From the NCBI GenBank assembly GCA_006937955.1, contig SSNP01000151.1, forward strand, positions 842,856-906,855: a stretch of 64,000 nt of DNA, read 5' to 3'. How positions within the stretch are numbered: the stretch's first letter is position 1; every line of letters starts with the position of its first letter. The notes under the pieces are model-generated. The model was not told where the DNA came from. It saw only the letters and a program-made list of their open reading frames with translations, and made no database searches. This document shows positions 11,601-23,600 of this stretch, piece after piece. Source of the stretch: Pachypanchax playfairii. Its lineage: Eukaryota; Chordata; Actinopteri; Cyprinodontiformes; Aplocheilidae. The position numbers and the translations under genes were made by a program.

Positions 11601-14600
11601 CTATATATTCCACCGACTTATACGCAGGTCAATGCTAAATTCCTCAATTTTTCTGCTGAGAAAGAGGTCCGACTTATACGCGAGTATATACGGTAACCAG
11701 GATGTGCCATATAGTAAGTAAATGTTCCATATTTGTATAGCGTTTTTCTAGTCATTCAGACCACTCAAAGCGCTATCAAGTCTTGCCCAAGGACACTTCA
11801 GCGTGTGGTGGTGGAAACCGGGATCGATCCACCAACCTTCCGATTGGGAGCGGACCGCTCCACCCACTGAACCACAGCTCCCCCAAGTGCCATATAGCAA
11901 CTATTGTTGCTTCAATCATGTGGTACAGTCAAGTCTTGCCCCGGTCCATGCCACAGATCTGTTCATAGAGTGTACTGACTCTGCTTCCCACCTTGACCAC
12001 GGTCTCAGAACCCGCCCCTGTGGATGTGATAATTGGACTCTGGATACTGACCCGGTCTGTTTCCCCCTCGACGCTCACATGCACTGCCCTGCTCATACCT
12101 CTACGGAGGCTGTTCTGATTCTACTCACAGAGGTTTCTAACCATTGACCGATTACCTGGAATTGATATTTGGATCATTTTTGTTTAGACTCACATGTTTT
12201 TGTGCTGCTGTCAGAAGATCTGCCACCAGTGTGCTATGTTTTCTCCCTTTCTGTGTTTAATAAACTTTGTTAAACTATCACTCTGCAAGGGACGACTTAA
12301 GAGTTTTGCACAGTTTTGTAAAGATGAACAAATACTTATCCTGAAGTCTCTTGACATTTATTTGCACATGGAAATCAGACTTGCAGTTTATGTCTGTTGC
12401 TGCAGGAAACGTGCACGCAAGCCTGCAGTGGATAACCCAGACAACATTGCCCTTGGCTCTTACTCTCAGCATCCTCAGGCCATGTTGCTTGACAAAGCAG
12501 CATCACTTGGGCATTAGTAAATTGTTTTTCTCTATATAAAGTGGCTCCCCAAGGAATTAAGATCACAGGTCAATTCCAGCTCACAGATTTCACAAGTGCG
12601 GAAGCAAACAGCTCTTTCCCCTCTTCTTCTTCTATTTTAGAATTCAACGAGAAGCTAAACTACACAAAAACAGTGATAGTAGAGTATAAAAACAGGAGGA
12701 AGAAACTTACTGATCATGCAAGGACACACACAGAGACAACATGTGAACATCTGGTGTCTTCTGGAAATCAAACAGTCTGACAAATCTGACTTTGTCCTTA
12801 TAATTTTCCTTTTTCTTCTCATACCTCTCAGCCGTTTTGTCTGTTCTGTTTATCTTTTTGGAAATCTTCACACAAGCCCCTTTCTTCTTCTTGTGACTTT
12901 CCCTGTCTAAAGGACTCTATATCTCTCTCAGCCAGCTGCCTTTGTTTGACAGGAGGGCTTTCATTCAACATGTCCCCTCAGCTACCCTGAACAGATGTCC
13001 AATGCCCTCTGAGATCTCAGGACTTTCTTTGGGAGTGTGCATGTTTTGGCCCATGGTATATGACCAAAAGTTGGCAAGAGAAGACTTTAAATGTAACAAT
13101 TTTGACATGTGAATAAAACAGTTAGACACATTATTTATGTTTCAGCATGTTCATGATGTTGATTAAACATAGCTGTGAGAAAAATTTTCAAAAATTAAAT
13201 CTTTTTTTTTAAATGACACAAGTTACCCCTCCTTTCCACTGAACGCACAACAGACGTGCATCGTTAATGATGTGTAATATGCAGCTGATAGCCGGCATTA
13301 AAGTCAATGAGACCGTTTCCACTGTGCGCGACGCAGTGTGCATGAGACACATTTCAGAAGCGTAGTGTCGTGGGCATTACGTTGCAGTTCCATTTTTTTA
13401 CACGGTAGGCTATGCTTCTAAAACGCATCAAGTTCAGAAGTTTAGTTTGGACCAGACAGGAAAGGCGTTCATGAAACGTAAAATACCCAGAAGTTTCAAA
13501 ATAAAAGGGCACGTGCGGATTTCCGTTTGCAATACTACGAAAAAATACAATAACTGACAGATTTGAAGTCCGTAGGTGGTGTGAAAATAAACCACATACC
13601 TTCTGGATACATGTTGTCATCTTTCTCCCTGCTTGTTGTTGTGTGTACTGACGAAATCATATCTCCTGGGACCAGCTGGATTTACGCGAGTGATACGAGT
13701 GCCAAGCTCTCCTGGTGGGAAGAATCAGCTGATTGCGCGAGCAAAACGCTACATGCTGCTGACGCATTCAGTGGAAAGTAGGGTTAAGTCCTTTTCTGTT
13801 CCCTCTTTTTCCTGTTCAGGGTCAAGGGGAAGTGGTACCTATCTTCAGCAGTCATGGGGCAAGAGGCAGGGTACACCCTGGACCAGGCGGCCAGTCCATC
13901 ACAGGGCCACACACAGATGGACAACCCTTTGACAAATAATAAAGGGAAGCCGAATTCCCGGAGAAAACTCTTGTATTGCACAGTGAGAACATGCAACTGG
14001 GTTTTAAATCCAGGCCCTTCTTGCTGCAAGGCAACAGTGCTACCAACTGTACCAGCATGGTGGTGCAGTTGGTTACAACAACATGATATGGTATTAAAGT
14101 TCTGAATTTACTGTTCAAACACAGAACTTTATCATTTTTCATTTCATTTTCTTCCCCCACCTCTTAGTAACATCATTCAAGGTTTCATGTCCAGTGGGCC
14201 TGTATTTTGTGATACCAAATTTCACAGCAAAACAATGTACTTTATTGAATTGTCTACTGAATTAATTAGCTGAGAAAAGTAATAATAAGGAATGATAGTG
14301 TCACTATTGCTCATGTTAATAAATCTTGAAAATGCTTTCAGCATTTTTCAAACAATAGTTTGTCATGAAAGTGTATTTACACTTAATTTTACAAGGCCTC
14401 CATGCTTTTTGATCATTGAATCTGCACACTGCACTACATAGTAAAGACTCTGTTTAAGACTTATCTAAAGTGACACACCATCCCTGTTTCACCTTCACTC
14501 TGCCATCTAAGTGATGTCATGAACCATGACATGAAGTAAAACCTACAGGCTCCTTGAAGTTCTAAGCATTGCAAAGGAAACAATTCTTCAGAACTGGAAA

Positions 14601-17600
14601 GAGAATAATAACGTAAGCATAAATCAATTTAAATGTTTACTGTTGGATCATGTCTCAATGGAGACAATGTCTGCTATAGGGAGAAAAACCCTTGAAGACT
14701 TTCCACCAATAAAGACACGAGGACTGTCTATTTTTGTTGTTTCTGTGTTATTTTCTTCTGTCTCTCCCCCACCCCTTTTACATAAATGTTGTGATTCAAA
14801 TGTCTTTGTATATTTTCTTTTGTCACCAAAACCAGATACGATCAGTTGTGCCTTAAACTCAAATAAAGTGTACTATACAACAGAAGTAGTGAATTAAACT
14901 ACACCTGTTGTAGAGTAAATCTGTGCTGACATAATAAGGACCCAGGCCCATAATTCTGTCTGGAAAATGTATCAGGACAGGCAACTAAAAATAAACTTAT
15001 CTGTGAGACAGTGAGTCCTAAGATAATGTTTTTTTTATTCCTTGTTTTATTGTGTTCATTAAGGGTGCATTCACACCAGCCTTTAGTCCACTTGAATCGA
15101 ACTCTAGTTCGTTTGCACAGAAAGTCTGTTTCATTTGGGGAGGTGTGAACGGGCAACCGAACTCTGATTCGGACCAAACAATCAAACTCTAGTCCGCCTA
15201 AAAACGTGGGTCTCGGTTCGATTGAAACGAACTCTGGCGCAGTTTGATTGCATGTGTGAACGCAACTGCACTGGGGCCGCATCAAAAGCAGGAAGTGGAC
15301 TATATTGTGCAGCTGTCTCAGCCGCCTCGTGTAGTTCTCTGTCTTGTTTTCTGCTCATTCTGAATCCAGTGCTGCAGAATATTGATCTGGTACATTCGCC
15401 AAACATAAAAGATCCCAAAACCACCAGAATCTGCTGCTACTCCATGTTTGTTTATGTTTCACTTTCCCGTGGCAGGGCCAGGAAGTGCAGTAACAAGTAG
15501 TGCAGAAACTCCACAGCGTCACCACAGGCGGGGGTGTGACATGCTCCAAAGGTTGTTTGGTTCGGTTCATAGAGTGCAGTGTGAATCCAAACCGCACCAA
15601 CTAAAATCAGCAACAATGTTGCAATTTTGGTCCCCAATCGAACCGAGTGCACCAGACTATCAGGTGTGAATACAGCCTTAGTTTGTTCAGTCTATAATAA
15701 TGTTACCTTGATTACAATGCCATACAATTGGTACCTCCCACACACACACACACACACACACGCACACACACACCCTATTCCCTCTGCCTCTTGTCTCACT
15801 TAATGTGTGTTACTGTTTATGGAACAAGAGCCAACACTTAAACCTAAAACACCTGCTCATTGATTAATAGAGACTGTTTCCTTTTAGCAAAGAAGACAAA
15901 AGAGGGATATCACACTCTTTCATATTTTAATGAATTAACTGAATTAACTGAACTGAATTAAATCCTTTTTCATCCAGACTAGTTTTATATCTACTAAATA
16001 TTTTCCCCACCAAAATTTAAGCTGTAGGTATTTTTCCTTGTTCTGCAGTATGTAAATGAATTGTGAAGCCTTGATCTGAGTAAAAAGGACTCCAGAGGTT
16101 GAAGTTTAGATAAAATTTGTAGTTAGAACCATGTAAGTATTTAATTTTACTTTTCAAAAAAATTGTGTTTTTTTTTGTTTTACCTAAACTGATCACAATC
16201 TTTAGAAAGATATCTTACCGTACTCATCCAGTAGTATGTTGTCAGGTTTGATGTCTCTAAAATGGGAAACACAAAATGCATTTTGTATTATTGTAAACAT
16301 GTTTATGATTAAAGCAATAGTATTTAGTAAAAAAAAACAGTAAAATAATTAATACTTAGTTCTTATTTTTTTTTTAGAAAAGTTACAAATAAAATAAAAA
16401 ACAATTTAAACTTTTGGTTTTAGAATTTGTTTATTTTGTATTCAGCAAGAATGACAGGCATATTTCAAAGATCACAAAATGTAACGTTACCATTTAAATA
16501 TTAACACATCAAGCTATGATAACAGTCAAGATACTTCAAGTTTTAATTAATTAAACTTCAGCATGAATTTACCTCCAGCTACTGAAAAATCATTAACCTC
16601 AATTGAAGGAGTTTTTTTTCACAGATGTTTTTAATTAAAATTATTAACATTTTTTATGTTAGTATTTTATCATTTTTTTCTATAAGTATATATTGTTTCA
16701 CACTGTAAATGTATTATTCTCTGCTTTGAGACAGTATTCAAGCATGGTTCAAACCAAAGCTTTATGTGTTGAACACAAAAGATGTCACCGCAAATACAAG
16801 TGTGTGTGGTGCTGTGATGTGTTTAATACTGCTGTTGACATTTGGATTTCAATAGTTAGTACTTTTTATTTTCTCTATTTTGCCAGGGATTTTAGTTTGC
16901 TAACATCAGTTTGCCAGTTCTTCTACTTGCTGTAAACGAATAGATTATTAGAAAAAAAACACCTTCAACATTGAGTGAATTGGTAGCACAGGTACAGTGG
17001 GGCAAAAAAGAATTTAGTCAGCCACCAATTGTGTAAGTTCTCCCACTTAAAAAGATCAGAGAGGCCTGTAATTTTCATCATAGGTATACCTCAACTATGA
17101 GAGACAAAATGAGGAAAAAAAATCCAGAAAATCACATTGTCTGATTTTTAAAGAATTTATTTGCAAATTATGGTGGAAAATAAGTATTTGGTCACCTACA
17201 AACAAGTAAGATTTCTGGCTTTCACAGACCTGTAACTTCTTTAAGAGGCTCCTCGGTCCTCCACTCGTTACTAATGGCACCTGTGTGAACTCGTTATCAG
17301 TATAAAAGACACCTGTCCACAACCTCAAACAGTCACGCTCCAAACTCCACTATGGCCAAGACCAAAGAGCGGTCAAAGGACACCAGAAACAAAATTGTAG
17401 ACCTTCACCAGGCTGGGAAGACTGAATCTGCAATAGGTAAGCAGCTTGGTGTGAAGAAATCAACTGTGGGAGCAATTATTAGAAAATGGAAGACATACAA
17501 GACCACTGATAATCTCCCTCGATCTGGGGCTCCACGCAACATCTCACCCCGTGGGATCAAAATGATCACAAGAACGGTGAGCAAAAATCCCAGAACCACA

Positions 17601-20600
17601 CGGAGGGACCTAGTGAATGACCTGCAGAGAGCTGGGACCAAAGTAACAAAGGCTACCATCAGTAACACACTACGCCGCCAGGGACTCAAATCCTGCAGTG
17701 CCAGACGTGTCCCCCTGCTGAAGCCAGGACACGTCCAGGCCCGTCTGCGGTTTGCTAGAGAGCATTTGGATGATCCAGAAGAGGATTGGGAGAACATCAT
17801 ATGGTCAGATGAAACCAAAATAGAACTTTTTGGTAGAAACTCAACTTGTCGTGTTTGGAGGGGAAAGAATGCTGAGTTGGATCCAAAGAACACCATACCT
17901 ACTGTAAAGCATGGGGGTGGAAACATCATGCTTTGGGGCTGTTTTTCTGCAAGGGGACCAGGACGACTGATCCGTGTAAAGGAAAGAATGAATGGGGCCA
18001 TGTATCGTAAGATTTTGAGTGAAAACATCCTTCCATCAGCAAGGGCATTGAAAATGAGACGTGGCTGGGTCTTTCAGCATGACAATGATCCCAAACACAC
18101 CGCCCGGGCAACGAAGGAGTGGCTTCGTAAGAAGCATTTCAAGGTCCTGGAGTGGCCTAGCCAGTCTCCAGATCTCAACCCCATAGAAAATCTCTGGAGG
18201 GAGTTGAAAGTCCGTGTTGCCCAGCGTCAGCCCCAAAACATCACTGCTCTAGAGGAGATCTGCATGGAGGAATGGGCCAAAATACCAGCAACAGTGTGTG
18301 AAAACCTTGTGAAGACTTACAGAAAACGTTTGACCTCTGTCATTGCCAACAAAGGCTATATAACAAAGTATTGAGATTAACTTTTGTTATTGACCAAATA
18401 CTTATTTTCCACCATAATTTGCAAATAAATTCTTTAAAAATCAGACAATGTGATTTTCTGGATTTTTTTTCCTCATTTTGTCTCTCATAGTTGAGGTATA
18501 CCTATGATGAAAATTACAGGCCTCTCTGATCTTTTTAAGTGGGAGAACTTACACAATTGGTGGCTGACTAAATACTTTTTTGCCCCACTGTATATGCAAT
18601 AAATGTTAAATCCATTAACTTGAGTGAAAGTAATGCAACCGACCAACGTTTTACCATATGTGAGGAATACAAATTACTGAGGACAACAGCAGGTAGATTT
18701 GTGGGAATCAGATAGAAACCTGAGAAGAAGGACAGGTGCTGACTGAGACTTGACTGAAGTGATGATCTCTGCTTTTCACCACAGAACTGATGAAGGTGAA
18801 TCCAAAAGGAAGAAATTAATTCTAACTAGTGATACAGATTGAAAATTAACACACTGACACAAAGTCTGTGTCACTGATGATAACCAACAGTTTCAAAGAA
18901 CAGTTACTGTCCCATGTTAGTCCTCCAAGCCACTTTTCTTTCACCAAAGCACCATTGTTCTTTTTTTTACTTATTTCCACTGAAAATTCTCCTTTTCTGA
19001 CAGTCAGTTCTCATTCTTTAATATGCGTGACACAAACTATTCACATGTATCACGTGTTTACACACTTAAATGGTACCTTTTTCACCTTGTTGCTGTCTAC
19101 AGACATGGACTTGAACACTATCAGAAAGTAGTGAGCAACATCCTCTTCAAACATATTACTGATTGATGTCGCTTGACTGAATTGAAATGAGACGAAAGGT
19201 ACAGAGTGTTCTTAGCTTCTTTTTGTCCTCTCCTTTCTGAAATGTATCTTTAGGATTGACTGATGTATGCTTCCTCTGTTTGAATAAGATCTGACAACAC
19301 AGAGATATTCTGGTAAAATAAATTGTAACACAGTGTATTTTAATCTCTCCATGCTCAGTTTTAGAGACTCTTTCCTTTTAATTAAATCTACTGCCCTGTA
19401 GGAATATAGCTGTATTTAGCATATCAAAGATAACAGAAACCTGTGAGTGTATCTGTGCCTTTGAGGCTCACTGTTGCAGACAAGGACAACCTGTAGCATG
19501 AAGGCTGGCTCTTATGTGCACTGGGAGATCGTCTGCTACAGGTTCAGGCAGGGTTGAGAAAGGTCGCCCATGTAACTCTTAATTAGCGGACATTTACCTC
19601 AAAGGAATGCATGACAAAAGATGGGACAGGGAAGTGCTGTCGCTAAAAAAATTTGCTGCAAGTGAAAAAAGATACACATACAAGGAAGTTTGTTTACAGC
19701 TCACATGGCAGCAGAGGCTAAAAACACCTGACCAAAAAGATAAAGCTAAAAAAAAAAACTATCAACAGTTAGTGTATTGCTAAAAATGAAAAACTTAGGC
19801 TGTCAAGAAATATTACAAATTTTTTAAATTCTGACTATATTTGTACCCAAGGTCTCATATTCAGGTTTTTAAAAACCTGGATATGAGCTTATTTGGGTTT
19901 TTGTCAGTGTTCACATGGTCATGCATGACCGGGTTATTGCCAATATTCCGGTTTTGAACAGATTATTGACTGCATGTAAACGCCGTGGCCAACACTGACT
20001 AGGCTACAACTCTGGTGCTAGAAAAAACAACTAGAAAATTCCTGAAGAAACTTTAAGAGGGGCCGCCACCATATGCATGACTCAGTCAGAAAGCTGCATT
20101 TATCTGACACTAAGTGTGCGTGACCCGGGCTCTCATTGAAGATTAATGCAAAACGCTCCTAAAATGTCTTAAAATGGGACCTTTTTCTAGAGGTTACTGT
20201 GTTAACATACCTACTAATGCCATTCCATTTTTCATCCGAACAAAAGACATAAGTCTATCACAGACTTAAATATCTCATACAAAAGTCAAACCACATGACC
20301 ATAGCAACACCATTTGCCATTAAAAGCACCCGTGTGGAGAAATACATCTGAAATTAACTTGAATGTGGTAAATTTTCTCACAAACTTGCTCTCAATTTTA
20401 AGTTGTAGAAAAGAAATGAGGAATCCTAAAATGTTATTTTCACAAGTCAATTTTCCTCTCACACACAGGACACGCCGTATGACCTCTGACAATATATGAC
20501 ACATCAAATCGATCGGTTTGGCCCCCAGAAGTGAACTGTGATGTATACATGAGGTATTGGATTATTATGGCAAAGCAGCTTGCAAAACACACCACCCAAA

Positions 20601-23600
20601 ATGCCCTACAGTGTCTACTGTCAGACATAATCCCATATATGACATATCAAACTGACCAGGTTGCTTAGAGATGCTCGATCATCGTTCTGTACAATGGCAA
20701 CAGAATACACAAAAAAAACCATGCCCCTCCCTTTATGAATTACCTTTGACAGCCTCTTTATCATCAAACAGGCATACTTTACAAATAAATAAATAAATTG
20801 GGGCCCCTACAGGTCCTGGGGCCCTAAGCATTGGAGCTCTAAGCCCAGCTGTTTTTAGCATTTGCATTAAAATGATTCAAGTTTTGTAAAGCTCAGAGAT
20901 GGAAATTACAGATATAAGAATCAATTCTTGCACTTTTTCTGTCAGTTTAGTGATTAGTGATCACAAAAAAACATCAATTATTATAAAAAAAAAAATGCAG
21001 TAACAATAAGAAGTAGGTCAGATGGTTCTAAAGTGATAATCTCTTGTAAAACAAACAGCAGTGCAAATATTACAGATTTTTTTCTTGACTCAGCACTGAA
21101 TGAGACAGTGTTTACTTTGAAGCTGGGTTAATGACAGCCTTATGAGATTAGTGCTTTTTAGGATCATTTAAAACATTAGTTTTCCTCAAAGGTCATCTTA
21201 GAGAGAACATGAAATCATATATTCTATACATAACTAGAGGCAGGGATTGTGTATTTAAATGTTATTTGATGCATAATATATTAGTCTGATATAGTTTATT
21301 TCCACAATAAAAGAGAAGAATGAAAACATGACCAGCTGTTTATCTCATTTGTCATGAGTTCATTTTCTGAGATGACGGTGGTGGAGCACCTCTCGGTGCT
21401 AGGAAACAGATGGGTCTGTGTCATGACTAGTCACAGCAGGGCTATGCAAAGAGAGAAATGTCTGTTGAAGCTCCACCATTTGCAAGTTTTTAAAACTGAG
21501 TACGATTATAGAAGTAAGACAACAGAAACTCATATAAGACTAAAGAGTTGCATTAATCAAATAAAAAAATTCTGATGGGAAAAAAAAACACAAAGAAGTT
21601 AAAACTTTATAGGTTTCTAAAAGTGTAGATGTGGAAAATCTGTTCAATTAGCTATTCTCTGTCAGTACTAAATAAAACAAAATGTTGTGTGTAATGATAA
21701 GCTGAGTGAAGGGGAAAGGAAAATCTGATGAAATGGAGGAAATATAAAAGGACACCAATGGGCAACAATAAATAAATAAATGACACAAATTTGAAAAAAA
21801 CAATCAGGGAGAGAGTTTAAACAGTAAAGTCAAAGGCTGAGGTAACGCATACCTCCTTTATGATAAACTGAAAAAGTAGGACAACAGTTGCAAAATGGTA
21901 AATGACATTTAAATTGAGTCCTGTCAAAAAGGCTGTGATGTGGGGCCGGGTTGACTCAGTGCAAGCTGATCTCCTTGGCTGTTCTTTCGGTTCAATTGCC
22001 CTACAAGCTATTAGCAAGATCTAATGACCTCATTACAGCCTGCTATCACAAGCAGAGGGGTAATTTAACCCTGTACCTGGCCATATGACACTGAGCTGAT
22101 ACTGGAGCTGGCCAACACACCTGAGAAGGGAGGTCTTTATATACACAAAGCTTGAGCAACTGTGAAAGTCAACATACAGATTGTGGAACAGCATTATGTA
22201 ATTTTCTAAAATGAAAAACCACACTCACAGATTAGGCTCTGGAACCCAACTCCTTGAGTGGCCCAGGGGGTGAGGCATCGGGTGGGTGTGGGAATACTCA
22301 CAAATTCCTGGCTAAGTCCCTCAGTGTTGGAGTTTTCCCTGGTTTTTGAGAGGGTTGTCTCTCTGAAGTTTTGTGTTGCAGGAGGAAAGACTCTGACTAT
22401 TGTCTGTGCATATGCACTGAACAGCAGTTCGGAATACAAAGCCTTCTTGGAGTCTCTGGATAGTGTACTGGAGGGGGTGCAATCTGGTGATTCTGTTGTT
22501 CTTCTGGGGAACTTAAATTCCTATGTGGGAAACAATTGAGTTAACTGAAGGGGGGTGGTTGGGAGGAATGGCCTAAATCTGAATCTGAGCAGTGTTTTGT
22601 TACTGGATTTCTGTGCTAGGCATGGTTTGTTCATAATAAACACCATGTTTGAACATAGGGTGGTTTATAAGTGTACCTGGTACCAAGCCACTCTGACTCA
22701 AAAGTTAATGATCAATTTCATAATTGCTTCGCCAGACCTAAGACCCTATGTATTGGATACTTGGGTAAAAAGAGGGGCATAGCTGTCAACTAATCACCAG
22801 CTGATGGTGAGCTGATTCTGGTGACAGAGGAGGATGCTAGACAGACCTGGTAATGAGTAGAGAGGGTGAACTGGGAACAGCTGGGAAAGAGCACTGTCTG
22901 GGAAGCCCTTAATTCACATCTCCCAGAGATTTTCCTGCATTTTGAAGGAGGTTGGGGACATGGAATTCAAGTGGGCCATGGTCAGACATGGAGGAGGACT
23001 TTTCAGTTGGCAAACTGTCCATCAACTCAGGAAGGGAAAGCAGAGCCCATCCCAGGTAGTTTGATTTAGAGGGATTTGCTGACACAGACTGGGGATATCA
23101 TGGGTTGATTTAAGGGGAACTTTCAGGTTTACCATGCTCTCCATTGTGGCAGCAGAGCCTGAAGACTTGGGGGGATTCGAGTCCATCACATTGGCAGAGG
23201 TTGCCAAAGTAGTTAAAAAGCTGCCTGGCAGCAAGGCACCAAGGGTGGATGAGATTTGCCCTCAGATGCTGAAGGCTCTGGATGTTGTGGGGCTGTCATG
23301 GATGACATGCCTCTTCAGTGTTGCATAGAGGACCAGGACAACACCTGTGCAGTGGCAGCCTGGGGTGGTGGTCACATTCTTCAAATAAGGGGGGCAGAGA
23401 TTATGCTCCAACTATAAGGGATCACACTTTTCTGCCTCCCATTACAGAGGGTGTTGTGGGAATTCACCTCTTCGCTCAACATGTGTTTTAAGGATTTGGA
23501 GAAGGCCCATGAATGGGTCCCCTGAGGCGCTTTGTGGGGGGTTCTGCAGAAGTACAGGTTCTCAGGCCCACTTCTAAGGGCTATTCGGTCCTTGCACAAC

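Larger units (their letters stand above)
9860..16218 (-). other. stk32a: Intron 5 of stk32a
   Basis: Carries, from left to right, a TA-flanked element (10925-11693), a SINE with an 11-bp target repeat (11715-11886), a TTAA-type element (13226-13783), a SINE (about 13800-14070), a TA-flanked element (15062-15678) and a CA repeat (15739-15773). The stretch 11898-12290 resembles common fish dispersed sequence but I cannot name it. 9900-10800, 12300-13220 and 14100-15050 hold nothing I recognise. Confidence 0.65.

Noticed and set aside
17405..18028. 207-residue open frame on the minus strand (and its twin at 59061-59657)
   Set aside because: It is the antisense shadow of the Tc1 transposase, with the same stop-poor pattern in both copies and no protein-like motifs.
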